Positions 35,335 through 44,393 of a stretch of DNA of 64,000 bases are shown piece by piece. Position 1 is the stretch's first letter. The number at the start of each line of letters is the position of its first letter. This DNA is from Metabacillus rhizolycopersici (GTDB lineage Bacteria; Bacillota; Bacilli; Bacillales; Bacillaceae). A program made the position numbers and the translations under genes. Location: the NCBI RefSeq assembly GCF_020075705.1, contig NZ_JAIQUM010000011.1:50272-114271 (forward strand), read 5' to 3'. The notes under the pieces were generated by a model. The model was not told the origin of the DNA and made no database searches. It saw nothing but the letters and a program-made list of their open reading frames with translations.

Positions 35335-35780
35335 TCATTTATATTTATCTTTTAACTTATCGCTGCCTATGCCACCAATCACCATTAAAATTAGCGGTAG
35401 AAAATTGGTGACCACTTTCGGTAACCCTTCTAGTATAAGAATATTTGTACGGACAAAATGATTTAAAGCGATAATGACTATTTTTGAAATTAATAAAAAC
35501 ACACTATCGAACAAAAGCTTCCACTTTGGATACGCCAATTGCTTACTATCTTGAATTACTTTTGCTTTCAACTCTTCATCACTCCTTAATAGTTCGTCTA
35601 TCGTAATACAACATAAATCACTTAAATCGATGATTACCTCGATACTTGGATAGTTTTTTCCTGTCTCCCATTTGGAAACGGACTGGCGACTAACATGAAT
35701 CTTTTCAGCGAGCTCTGTTTGTGACCAGCCTTTTTTTCCCTTTCTCTTTTTAATCGTTCACTAAAAATCATATTTCTCAT
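35335..35780 (-). pseudogene. XRE-family regulator with C-terminal membrane segments, frameshifted
   Basis: Start ATG at 35780 (GGAAGGG upstream) gives MRNMIFSERLKRERE; after a run of seven A (35731-35737 as T on the + strand) the frame is off by one. Shifting by one restores KKGWSQTELAEKIHVSRQS, VSKWETGKNYPSIEVIIDLS and CITIDELL, a textbook XRE helix-turn-helix, continuing without stop into a 78-residue tail with two membrane helices (35335-35571). With eight A the gene would be intact. Either a real pseudogene, a switchable homopolymer, or a sequencing error. Confidence 0.8.
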
Positions 35781-36048
35781 CGCCCTTCCTTACAATTTCA
35801 GTATTCATGAAGTAAGTAGATGAAGTAAAGCTAGTTCTAGGTGCATCAAGACGCAACCTCTAGTTGCCACCTAAATTGCCCCCACTCTATCGGTAACTTC
35901 TAGCTTTTCATCATATTAAAATAATAATTCCATTTCAATCTATACTCTTTATATCTCTCTAGAAGACATTGATACAAAACAGGGAAGCCAGTTTTCTATG
36001 CATATATGATATAATAGTATAGTTATGTTTTGGCACCAAGGAGGTCTA

Positions 36049-36948
36049 ATGATGAAGTTAAATAAAGGGATTTTATTCGTATTATTAGGTGCTGCATTCT
36101 TTGGTTTTACACCAATATTTGCTAAATTGGGATTTAGCTACGGCTACTCACTTGGCCAAATTAATATCGTTCAAATGACTATTTCCTTTTTATTATTATG
36201 GTCTTTTACTCTTAGTAAACGCTCTAGTTTCAAAGGGCTTAATAAGAAGAATGTTCTTCAAATTATGATGACCGGCTGTTTTATCGGACTAACAAGTATT
36301 TTTTATTATGGTTCAATGCAATATCTACCGGCCTCATTGGCAATCATTTTAATGTTTCAATTCGTTTGGATAGGGATCATTTTAGAGTGGATTTTCAGCA
36401 AAATAAAGCCTGCACCTATGACAGTATTATCCATCATTTTTATTTTAGTAGGGGTCTTTTTTGCTTCGAATATTTTAAATGGAGATATACAGAGCCTTCC
36501 TTTTAAAGGTTTGGTTTTTGGTATTTTATCGGCCTTCACTTATGCAGGATTTATTTTTTTCAGTGGAAAGGTCGCTGTAAATGTGGACCCATGGACTCGG
36601 AGCTCATTGATGGTAACAGGATCAACCATTTTAGTACTTATCCTATTTATGCGTGATATCCCATCTGTATTGCCACTGGAGCAAAACCTATTAACGACCG
36701 CTATCGGAGTTTCGCTATTTGGCGCCGTACTTCCACCATTATTTTTCGCGGTGGGCGCACCTTTGGTTTCAGGAGGAATTGCAAATATATTAACATCCAT
36801 TGAATTACCTATCGCAATCCTGTCAGCTAGTCTTATTTTATCTGAAACAGTAACACCGCTTCAGTGGTTAGGCACGGCTATTATACTAGCAGCTATAGCA
36901 TTAAATGAACTTGATACTAATCTCTTCCGAATTAGAAAGCATTATTAA
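36049..36948 (+). CDS. EamA-family (DMT) transporter
   Basis: 299 residues, ten helices in two EamA halves (GILFVLLGAAFFGFTPIFAK; then FGILSAFTYAGFIFFSGKVA). AAGGAGG precedes tandem ATGs at 36049/36052. Members export metabolites or amino acids; substrate unknown. It lies just left of the leftmost rlmH-type attachment site and may belong to a further cassette. Confidence 0.88.
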   Translation: MMKLNKGILFVLLGAAFFGFTPIFAKLGFSYGYSLGQINIVQMTISFLLLWSFTLSKRSSFKGLNKKNVLQIMMTGCFIGLTSIFYYGSMQYLPASLAIILMFQFVWIGIILEWIFSKIKPAPMTVLSIIFILVGVFFASNILNGDIQSLPFKGLVFGILSAFTYAGFIFFSGKVAVNVDPWTRSSLMVTGSTILVLILFMRDIPSVLPLEQNLLTTAIGVSLFGAVLPPLFFAVGAPLVSGGIANILTSIELPIAILSASLILSETVTPLQWLGTAIILAAIALNELDTNLFRIRKHY

Positions 36949-37063
36949 GGATCAAAATTTGCATAATACAAAGGTGAAATCAATGATATTTGCGAACTTG
37001 ACGATCAACCTTTAGTAGATATTTATATATAAAAGGATTACTATATTATGTCAAGAAAATGGA

Positions 37064-37119
37064 TACTACAAACAAAGAGAAGCAATCAACGATTAATTCA
37101 TCTTCCTTTGTTTGTAGTA
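37064..37119 (+). terminator. Terminator-like inverted repeat after the EamA gene
   Basis: TACTACAAACAAAG pairs perfectly with CTTTGTTTGTAGTA over a 28-base loop; T-rich sequence follows. Confidence 0.6.
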
Positions 37120-37126
37120 TTGCTTT

Positions 37127-37339
37127 TCATAGCAACAGAAGACATATAATTATTTGTTGAATGAACCGGTTAAGCGGTCCGCAACGGTTGTAGACTTTTC
37201 CTTCTTCATTTTTTGCATAGCCGATGGAGAAAATGCTGATATCTCGCTCATCTAGATCACGACCCATTAGTTCATTATAAAGGGTTCTAAATTCTCCATC
37301 TTCTGCTACATCAATGATCGTTTCTGTGTCACTCTCCGA
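37127..37339 (-). pseudogene. Gene remnant cut off at the leftmost attachment site
   Basis: Seventy-odd codons of clearly protein-like sequence (TIIDVAEDGEFRTLYNELMG, then RDLDERDISIFSIGYAKNEE and GKVYNRCGPLNRF) that begin without a start codon 17 bases from the attachment site at 37356 and end in a stop at 37127. Family not recognised. The 5' part must have been removed when the site was formed or used. Confidence 0.6.
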
Positions 37340-37350
37340 TTATAAAAAGC

Positions 37351-37395
37351 CTCATTTACTTGTGATACGGTTCTCCATGATATATTTAAATGAGG
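37351..37395 (-). repeat. rlmH-type attachment site A (outermost)
   Basis: Core 37356-37376 reads GEPYHK-stop on the minus strand (GGAGAACCGTATCACAAG then TAA). Flanking arms CCTCATTTA and TAAATGAGG make it a hairpin. A broken gene lies just outside it. Confidence 0.85.
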
Positions 37396-37477
37396 TTTTG
37401 CTTATTCATTTAAGCAGCCATCGGATAGGTTGCTATATACAGAATAGTAAGGAAATATTTTCAAATTCCCCAGTTCA

Positions 37478-37849
37478 TTATTTTAGATGTTCATTTAGAA
37501 CGTTCTCTTCCAAGACATCAAATGTATCGCCATACACTTTGATAATGTGTTTTTCTCCCCAAGTGCAAAGCGAATTTAAGATACCTTGTAAGCTCCATCC
37601 ATATTCACTTAACTCATATTCCACTTTTGGAGGAATTTGATTATAAACAATTCTATTAATGACTCCATCTACCTCTAATTCACGTAATTGTTGAGTTAAC
37701 ATCTTCTGTGTAATATCTGGCATAAGACGTTTCAATTCACTTGTTCGTTTCTTACCGTGTGTTAGATGGCATAGAATTACACATTTCCACTTTCCCCCTA
37801 TCACTTCCAGTGTCGCTTCTACTGAAATATTGTATTTCCTTTTCTTCAT
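37478..37849 (-). CDS. HxlR-family transcriptional regulator
   Basis: 123 residues. Winged-helix core CPVEATLEVIGGKWK-like opening (here SVEATLEVIGGKWKCVILCH), LKRLMPDITQKMLTQQLREL and PPKVEYELSEYGWSL are classical HxlR. The ATG at 37849 has GGAGGA upstream; the open frame extends 50 codons further through the operator region and is not used. It lacks the usual N-terminal Cys-Pro. Divergent from an MFS efflux gene, it probably represses that gene and the reductase. Confidence 0.9.
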   Translation of the reverse strand: MKKRKYNISVEATLEVIGGKWKCVILCHLTHGKKRTSELKRLMPDITQKMLTQQLRELEVDGVINRIVYNQIPPKVEYELSEYGWSLQGILNSLCTWGEKHIIKVYGDTFDVLEENVLNEHLK

Positions 37850-37875
37850 ATTATAGTTCCTCCTCATGTATAGGA

Positions 37876-37912
37876 ACTTAAAAGTACCTATAGTACTTTT
37901 AAGTACGTACTT
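37876..37912. promoter_or_regulatory. HxlR operator region
   Basis: A perfect palindrome ACTTAAAAGTAC-CTATA-GTACTTTTAAGT (37876-37904) overlaps a second one, AAGTACGTACTT (37901-37912). HxlR proteins bind GTAC-containing dyads of this kind upstream of their own divergent genes. Confidence 0.8.
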
Positions 37913-38031
37913 CTCTATTGATTTTATATGTATCATAATAGCATTTATCGGTTGAGTTTTAATGTAATTATTTTTTAGTTTACTTAAAACAAGATCGTTC
38001 ATACATTACCAAATTATTAAGGAGGAGAAAA

Positions 38032-39243
38032 ATGTCTTTAGATAAAAAACAAAGCACATTAGCACTGTTAGCCTTAGCTATAAGTGCATTTGCAATAGGA
38101 ACAACTGAATTTATCAGTGTAGGGCTATTACCATTAATAGCAAATGATTTACAAATATCTGTTACGACAGCAGGCTTAACAGTTTCCTTATATGCATTAG
38201 GAGTAACATTTGGGGCACCGATTCTAACATCCATTACTTCTAGTATGTCACGAAAATCATTACTACTTTGGATTATGGTTATTTTTATAATAGGCAATAG
38301 TATTGCTGCTAGTTCGACAAGCATTGGTGTGTTACTTGTTGCTCGTGTTATTTCTGCCTTTTCACATGGAGTTTTTATGTCCATTGGCTCTACCATCGCT
38401 GCAGATTTAGTACCAGAAAATCGAAGAGCTAGTGCCATATCCATTATGTTTTCAGGACTCACGGTAGCCACTGTAACAGGTGTACCATTGGGAACATTTA
38501 TTGGACAACAATTTGGTTGGAGAATGGCCTTTATCATCATCATTGTCGTTGGAATTATAGCCTTAATCGCGAATAGTATCCTGATTCCATCTAGTTTACG
38601 AAAAGGTACTCGTACAACGTTTCGTGATCAATTCAAATTAGTGACAAATGGTCGCTTATTACTTTTATTTATGATTACTGCCTTAGGTTATGGAGGAACA
38701 TTCGTTGTCTTTACTTATCTATCACCGATGCTACAGGAAATAACAGGATATAAAGAAGGAACAGTTGCTGTGATTCTTCTTGTATATGGTATTGCGATCG
38801 CTATTGGCAATATGGTAGGTGGAAAGCTGTCTAATCGCAATCCGATTAGGGCATTATTTTACATGTTTATTGTACAAGCGGTGATACTATTTATTCTGAT
38901 GTTTACGGCACCATTTAAAATAGCAGGATTGATGACCATTTTCTTAATGGGGGTTCTGGCTTTTATGAATGTGCCGGGATTACAAGTGTATGTGGTCATG
39001 TTAGCAGAACGATTTGTACCGACTGGAGTAGATGTGGCGTCAGCCATCAATATTGCTGCATTTAACGCTGGAATTGCAATTGGATCCTACTTAGGTGGTA
39101 TTATCACGGACTCTATTGGACTGATTCACACCTCTTGGGTAGGAGCACTTATGGTACTGATAGCTGCCATCCTTGCAGGTTGGAGTGCATCTCTTGAAAG
39201 AAAAGACCAAAAAGGGGATAAATTGAAGGAGGTGGTTTCCTAA
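38032..39243 (+). CDS. MFS efflux transporter (YdhP/AraJ type)
   Basis: 403 residues, 12 helices, DHA1 class: GTTEFISVGLLPLIANDL, motif VARVISAFSHGVFMSIGSTIAADLVPENRRA and GVPLGTFIGQQFGWR. GGAGGAG stands right before the ATG. Members export purine ribosides, arabinose or drugs. In one cassette with the HxlR regulator and the reductase. Confidence 0.9.
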   Translation: MSLDKKQSTLALLALAISAFAIGTTEFISVGLLPLIANDLQISVTTAGLTVSLYALGVTFGAPILTSITSSMSRKSLLLWIMVIFIIGNSIAASSTSIGVLLVARVISAFSHGVFMSIGSTIAADLVPENRRASAISIMFSGLTVATVTGVPLGTFIGQQFGWRMAFIIIIVVGIIALIANSILIPSSLRKGTRTTFRDQFKLVTNGRLLLLFMITALGYGGTFVVFTYLSPMLQEITGYKEGTVAVILLVYGIAIAIGNMVGGKLSNRNPIRALFYMFIVQAVILFILMFTAPFKIAGLMTIFLMGVLAFMNVPGLQVYVVMLAERFVPTGVDVASAINIAAFNAGIAIGSYLGGIITDSIGLIHTSWVGALMVLIAAILAGWSASLERKDQKGDKLKEVVS

Positions 39244-39316
39244 GTAATAAATGTGTGAAATCACCAAATATAGAACGATCTCATTTCTCATAATAAAAAT
39301 TGGAGGTTTATTTATA

Positions 39317-40159
39317 ATGATTAAAAACATACAAGATACAACTACTTTGCATAATGGTGTAAAAATGCCTTGGTTTGGAATTGGGGTGTTTAAAGTAGAA
39401 GAAGGACCTGAACTGGTTAATGCAGTTAAATCTGCAATTAAACATGGGTACCGTAGTATTGATACAGCAGCCATTTATGAAAATGAAGAAGGAGTTGGTC
39501 AAGCTATCCGAGAGGGGATAAAAGAAGCAAGTATCCCTAGAGAAGAACTATTTATAACATCGAAAGTTTGGAATTCTGACTTAGGTTACGAATCAACTAT
39601 AGCAGCTTATGAAACAAGCCTAAAGAAACTTGATCTTGAGTATTTAGATCTCTATCTTATTCACTGGCCTGTAGAAGGTAAATATAAGGAAGCTTGGCGT
39701 GCATTAGAAACTCTTTATAAAGAAGGAAGAGTAAAGGCTATTGGAGTAAGTAACTTCCAGGTCCACCATCTTGAAGACTTAATGAATGATGCTGAAATTA
39801 AACCGATGGTCAATCAAGTAGAATACCATCCACGTTTAACTCAGAAAGAAATTCAAGCCTTTTGTCAAGAACATGGAATTCAGTTAGAAGCTTGGTCACC
39901 TTTAATGCAAGGTCAATTATTAGATAATCTAGTCTTACAAGGAATTGCAAATAAGTATAACAAGACCATTGCCCAAGTGATTTTACGATGGGATTTACAA
40001 AATGGTGTTGTAACTATTCCAAAATCCACGAAGGAACATCGAATTGTTGAGAACTCAACTATATTCGACTTCGAACTAACTAAAGAAGAGATGCAGCGAA
40101 TTAATGAGCTAAATCAAAATCATCGAGTAGGGCCAGATCCTGACAACTTTGATTTTTAA
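39317..40159 (+). CDS. Aldo/keto reductase
   Basis: 280 residues, AKR5-type. The catalytic tetrad is visible: Asp in SIDTAAIYENE, Tyr in the same motif, Lys in TSKVWNSD and His in YLIHWPVEG. The NADPH-binding end IPKSTKEHRIVEN is present. GGAGG precedes the ATG at 39317; the longer frame upstream is not needed. Reduces aldehydes such as methylglyoxal in the cytosol; with HxlR and an efflux pump the cassette looks like an aldehyde/electrophile response unit. Confidence 0.93.
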   Translation: MIKNIQDTTTLHNGVKMPWFGIGVFKVEEGPELVNAVKSAIKHGYRSIDTAAIYENEEGVGQAIREGIKEASIPREELFITSKVWNSDLGYESTIAAYETSLKKLDLEYLDLYLIHWPVEGKYKEAWRALETLYKEGRVKAIGVSNFQVHHLEDLMNDAEIKPMVNQVEYHPRLTQKEIQAFCQEHGIQLEAWSPLMQGQLLDNLVLQGIANKYNKTIAQVILRWDLQNGVVTIPKSTKEHRIVENSTIFDFELTKEEMQRINELNQNHRVGPDPDNFDF

Positions 40160-40355
40160 ATAAAAAACAGACACTTTTCCTCTAATAAAGGAACTGCACC
40201 CCAATTGTTAGACGCATCTATCAATTGACGGTGTAGTTTTTATCGCTATATATACTTTAGAACAAAAAATTAGCTACTGTTCATGAGTTCATAAACTTGG
40301 TATTACAGCTTTCTTACCACCATAGCGTCATTTCATGAAGCACAATTCTTCATTG

Positions 40356-40391
40356 TCAAAGTGAACGTCTAATGTATTCCGTTCACTTTGA
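40356..40391 (+). terminator. Terminator of the MFS-AKR cassette
   Basis: TCAAAGTGAACG pairs perfectly with CGTTCACTTTGA over a 12-base loop; it lies directly before attachment site B. The rest of 40160-40740 is AT-rich without a gene. Confidence 0.7.
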
Positions 40392-40400
40392 TTTAAAAAA

Positions 40401-40429
40401 CCTCATTTACTTATGGTAAGGTTCACCGT
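40401..40429 (-). repeat. rlmH-type attachment site B
   Basis: Core 40407-40427 encodes GEPYHK-stop on the minus strand; ACCTTACCATAAGTAAATGAGG-type ending, with the ACCTTACCATAA part identical to that of the real rlmH. Confidence 0.88.
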
Positions 40430-40740
40430 ATTAATACTATACACAAAGTTAGTTTTGAACAAAAAGTTTTCATATCTATTTAATATTCTACCCCACAACC
40501 TTATGTGGGGTTTTTAGCTTTCCTGCTCCAACAAATAAAGTACTATTCCATTAAAATTTACTAATTGTTTTTTAATATGATAAAATATTTTGTGTATAGG
40601 AAACATTTTAGTCCTAATGCATAAAATACAAGAGCCCAAAATCAAACATACAAATTTTTTTGTTCTCATTTTTTACCTAAGGCAAAAAAGTTTGTATAAA
40701 GAAAAAACAACCTAAATATTTAAAGAGGAGGAGTACTCGA

Positions 40741-41271
40741 ATGGCAATTCAATCAAAAGCAAATAAAAAAAGATGGTTGTTCCCATCTCTTATTGTTTTA
40801 ATGCGTGTTCTCTTTGGAATTGGTTGGCTATTAGCTGGAGTAACCAAAATTTCCGAAAAATTATGGTTTAAAGAACCTGGGATATTTCTGAATGAGTATT
40901 TAATCAGTACATTAGAGAAGCCAAATGTCCCATTGTTTTATAAAGTTTTCATTGAAAACGTAGCTTTAGAATATGTGATGACTTTAAACTATGTCATTCC
41001 TATCGTTCAAATTATTCTTGGTGTACTTATTGTAATGGGATTACTTACTGTACCGTCAATTTTAATCTGTCTCTTCATGCACATTAACTTCATACTTTCT
41101 GGAAATATGAATTTAATGAGCCTTGTTCTTTATACAAGTGCGTTTACTTTAATCATTTTTAGAATGAATATTTATCATTTAAGTCTTGATAAGTATTTTC
41201 ATTTAGATATTCTGTTTACTACTAAGATATCCATGCCACCTAAAAAAGAAAAGTTGCTTAGTAACAATTAG
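40741..41271 (+). CDS. DoxX-family membrane protein
   Basis: 176 residues, four helices, with the DoxX opening RVLFGIGWLLAGVTKISEKLWF and GVLIVMGLLTVPSILICLFMHINFILSG. DoxX/DoxD relatives are quinone-linked membrane subunits involved in thiosulfate oxidation or redox stress. GAGGAGG lies before the ATG. It is the only gene of its cassette. Confidence 0.85.
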   Translation: MAIQSKANKKRWLFPSLIVLMRVLFGIGWLLAGVTKISEKLWFKEPGIFLNEYLISTLEKPNVPLFYKVFIENVALEYVMTLNYVIPIVQIILGVLIVMGLLTVPSILICLFMHINFILSGNMNLMSLVLYTSAFTLIIFRMNIYHLSLDKYFHLDILFTTKISMPPKKEKLLSNN

Positions 41272-41470
41272 CCTATTACCTTTAGGTAAATATGTCTATT
41301 AACATTAAAGTAATCCAACACAGTAACCCAAAGATATTGAATAACACAAATAAATATAACAATATTCTATTAACCTTCAATGTCATTACTCCTTTACCTA
41401 TTGATGTTAATAGTTATTTACAATAATTGTATTCTATAATAACCATAAAATTCTATCTAAGTATATAATA

Positions 41471-41503
41471 AAAAGCCGTCACTAATTTTTGTGACGGTAA
41501 TTT
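41471..41503 (+). terminator. Terminator of the DoxX gene
   Basis: CCGTCAC pairs with GTGACGG over TAATTTTT; moderate T content after. Confidence 0.6.
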
Positions 41504-41573
41504 ATGATACTTACATCATTACAATAAGGAAATTCAATCGTTCTTTTATTCTTTTCTTAAAGGAAACTTTGTA

Positions 41574-41612
41574 CTACTTATGGTACGATTCACTGTAACG
41601 TACCATAAGTAG
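41574..41612 (-). repeat. rlmH-type attachment site C (divergent, perfect hairpin)
   Basis: Core 41574-41594 encodes SESYHK-stop on the minus strand, so two of six residues differ from rlmH. The site is a perfect hairpin: CTACTTATGGTACG and CGTACCATAAGTAG around an 11-base loop. Confidence 0.75.
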
Positions 41613-41753
41613 GTTTTGATATGAAATGCTAGTTAAGGGTTTGCAAACTGCGTTTCAACCACTTTCTGCTATTCAGAATAATATCCTTATACCTATGATA
41701 GGGTAGTTATCGCTCCCTTCTATTTCCTAGTGTATGCTTTTCTCTAATTTCTT

Positions 41754-42002
41754 TTACATCATTTTTTGATACGTCCCTTGATCTTGTTTTTCATCTTTTT
41801 CAAGCGTGTTAAACGTTCTAATAATAAATCCTTGTAAGCCTTTTGCATCTTTTAATTCTCTAAATGCTTGTTGTCTTTGCAGGTCAACACATTCTCGCAA
41901 TTCTTCTCCTCCACCCGACGGGAAAATTAGTCCATTGACTAGTCTTCTTTCATTTAATGCCGTCCCAACAATACAGCCTTCACTATTTGGAATATAAGTA
42001 AA
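41754..42002 (-). pseudogene. Gene remnant in the rluF cassette
   Basis: 83 codons of protein-like sequence without a start codon (NSEGCIVGTALNERRLVNGL, then IFPSGGGEELRECVDLQRQQ and GFIIRTFNTLEK). Family not recognised. It is antisense to rluF and lies between site C and rluF. The remaining spacer 41272-42196 shows no other gene. Confidence 0.5.
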
Positions 42003-42196
42003 TTAACCTTTTAACGCTATTTAAAGGAAAATAGGATTTTAATTAAAATAAAAATAACAATTGCAGCTGAGAAAAGGTAGCTTCTTTTGAAACAAACTTT
42101 TATCCGTTATATCTAAATAAGAGTTTGTGATTCACCCTTAAAATAAAGTATAGTTAGTATCTAATAAAATAATCCTCCGATTAAGGATGTGTCAAC

Positions 42197-42904
42197 ATGC
42201 GTATTAATAAATATATAAGTGAATCTGGAAAAGCATCTAGACGAGGTGCCGATAAATTAATTACCGATGGGAGAGTTACTATTAATGGTAAACGTGCAAC
42301 TATAGGCAGCCAAGTTGAACCTGGGGATGAAGTTCGAGTAGATGGAAATCCAATCCAAGTAGCAAGGAATAATGTCTATATTGCTTTAAATAAACCTGTC
42401 GGCATTACTAGTACAACAGAAAAAGGTGTAAAGGGGAATATTGTTGATTTGGTCAACCATCCATTAAGAATATTTAATATTGGGCGCCTGGATAAAGATT
42501 CAGAGGGCTTAATACTTCTTACGAACGATGGCGACATTGTTAACGAAATTCTGCGTTCTGAAAATAAGCATGAAAAGGAATATATCGTTTCAGTAGACAA
42601 GCCAATTACTCCTGAATTCTTGAAGAAGATGTCAGAGGGTGTCAAAATATTAGGTACAAAAACACTTCCTTGTGAAGTAGTTCAATTATCAAAATTTGAT
42701 TTTCAAATCATTTTAACACAGGGGCTAAATCGTCAAATTCGCCGCATGTGCGCTGAATTAGGATACGACGTTTACCGATTGCAAAGAACCCGAATCATGA
42801 ATATTCATTTAGGCAACCTTCCTCCTGGACAATGGAAAGACTTATCCAAGAAAGAGCGAACTCAATTATTTAGAGAATTAAACTATGAGCCAAAAGAATG
42901 GTAG
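42197..42904 (+). CDS. rluF: 23S rRNA pseudouridine synthase RluF-type
   Basis: 235 residues. S4 RNA-binding domain (residues 1-60: [20 protein letters not shown]) and an RsuA-type catalytic domain with Asp99 in [10 protein letters not shown], and KEYIVSVD and [15 protein letters not shown]. RluF modifies U2604 of 23S rRNA in E. coli; target here is inferred. The ribosome site before the ATG is weak. Alone in its cassette. Confidence 0.9.
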   Translation: MRINKYISESGKASRRGADKLITDGRVTINGKRATIGSQVEPGDEVRVDGNPIQVARNNVYIALNKPVGITSTTEKGVKGNIVDLVNHPLRIFNIGRLDKDSEGLILLTNDGDIVNEILRSENKHEKEYIVSVDKPITPEFLKKMSEGVKILGTKTLPCEVVQLSKFDFQIILTQGLNRQIRRMCAELGYDVYRLQRTRIMNIHLGNLPPGQWKDLSKKERTQLFRELNYEPKEW

Positions 42905-42985
42905 AAAACTATGGAATATCAAGTTTAGGTAGAATTATCATTGGATTAATGTCCAACTAAAGGGACAATCTCATTATAATTAAAT

Positions 42986-43018
42986 CTTAGTACTTCTTTC
43001 CAAGAAAGAAGTACTAAG
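42986..43018 (+). terminator. Terminator of rluF
   Basis: A perfect 15 bp stem (CTTAGTACTTCTTTC and complement) with a 3-base loop. Confidence 0.75.
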
Positions 43019-43054
43019 GAAGATATGCATAAGGGCCATCTATACCCTTAAGAA

Positions 43055-43100
43055 CCTCATTTACTTATGATACGGTTCACCGCGTTATATCTAAATGAGG
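43055..43100 (-). repeat. rlmH-type attachment site D
   Basis: Core 43061-43081 encodes GEPYHK-stop on the minus strand. Arms CCTCATTTA and TAAATGAGG, 46 bases end to end, give the same hairpin as site A. Confidence 0.9.
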
Positions 43101-43153
43101 TAATAAGTTGGAATGACTCTATCTAACTTACTAAATCCTAGCCATTTGCCTAT

Positions 43154-44035
43154 CTATTTTCCAAACCTTTTGCGATATCCGCATTTTCTACATAGTTCCT
43201 CCACTGCCACTCTTCGTGAAAAACCATCTACAAGGTTTTTTGCTCTATCCATCTCGATAATATCAGAAAATGAATTATCATTAATATTTCCAAGATTGAT
43301 AACTCCCTCACCATCTAGACAACAAGGAATAACAGTTCCGTTTGCTAAAATACCTGCTTGATTTCGCATGCCATAGCAGAAGCCCTTCCCATCATCTTCT
43401 TCTTCATGTAATGCAGGCCACTGAAACTCGTAATCTTGATTGATGAAGATGCGGTCCGCAATTTTCACGCCGCTTCCTGGTACGACCTTCTCTTCAATTT
43501 TGTAGTCTAAATCAAATTCTTTCTCAATAATTTCCAGTAATTCTCTGTTTCGTTTTCTTTCAATATTCGTCGTATTGTCTTGTGTAAGGTTCCATAATCT
43601 CAGGGAAACAATCATTTCTGATTGGCTCGTTGCTTCTTTAATAAAAGAAAGGATACTTCTCACATACCCTTCCTTATCTTTAGAACCAATATGGCCATCA
43701 AAGCTATGGAGTGAGAAATTCATTTGTCTTAGCGCAGGCTTATTTAATAGTTTTTCCCTCTTTTTATTAATTAATGTTCCATTGGTTGTGATATTAACTT
43801 TAAACCCTTTTTCATAACTTAAGTCTAACAATTGGTCTATTTTAGGATGGAGCAGTGGCTCACCTTTTACATGTAAATAAATGTAGTCTGTGTGCGGTTT
43901 AATTTGGTCTAATCTCTTAGAAAAATCCTCCACAGAAATGAATTGCTTCTGTCGTTCTGTTGGCGGACAAAAGCTGCATGCAAGATTACATACACTTGTA
44001 ATCTCTAAGTAAAACTTCTTAAATTTTTTCACCAT
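43154..44035 (-). CDS. Radical SAM/SPASM-type protein
   Basis: 293 residues. The SAM-binding iron-sulfur motif is Cys16-x3-Cys20-x2-Cys23 in CNLACSFC. GEPLLHPKIDQLL is the GGEP-like SAM motif. The C-terminal region has further cysteines (IPCCLDGEGVINLGN and LCRKCGYRKRFGK), as in SPASM/twitch auxiliary clusters. ATG at 44035 follows GTGAGG; the open frame upstream has no ribosome site. The substrate is unknown; no peptide precursor gene is seen nearby. Only gene of its cassette. Confidence 0.85.
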   Translation of the reverse strand: MVKKFKKFYLEITSVCNLACSFCPPTERQKQFISVEDFSKRLDQIKPHTDYIYLHVKGEPLLHPKIDQLLDLSYEKGFKVNITTNGTLINKKREKLLNKPALRQMNFSLHSFDGHIGSKDKEGYVRSILSFIKEATSQSEMIVSLRLWNLTQDNTTNIERKRNRELLEIIEKEFDLDYKIEEKVVPGSGVKIADRIFINQDYEFQWPALHEEEDDGKGFCYGMRNQAGILANGTVIPCCLDGEGVINLGNINDNSFSDIIEMDRAKNLVDGFSRRVAVEELCRKCGYRKRFGK

Positions 44036-44393
44036 CAATTCCTCACTTCTTTGACTACTTAGAACAGGATAAACTATTATTCTATCACTATTACAGCATA
44101 TTTGTTCATAAATAGGAACATGCTTATTAAAGGAAACTACCGTTACCATTTTTCTGTTTAACAGAATGCACTTGTATTTTTCCTATTATTTATCCTACTA
44201 TTATCTACACAGGAGTTCCTTCAGTTGTACTGTCTACATAATAGTAGAAAACCATCAAAGAATTTTCTCCAATGATCTTCACATGTTAGCGAACGATTAG
44301 GTAACTAACATATTATCGAAATTTTAACCAAAAATGTTCCACCATATAGTGTATTCCATTTTCTGTAGTCTTAGGAGACACCCTTACTTAAAA
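44036..44393. other. Spacer without gene between radical SAM gene and site E
   Basis: AT-rich, no coding potential; a short inverted repeat TTTCTGTTTAACAGAA near 44150. It holds the start region of the radical SAM gene and the cassette edge. Confidence 0.4.
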
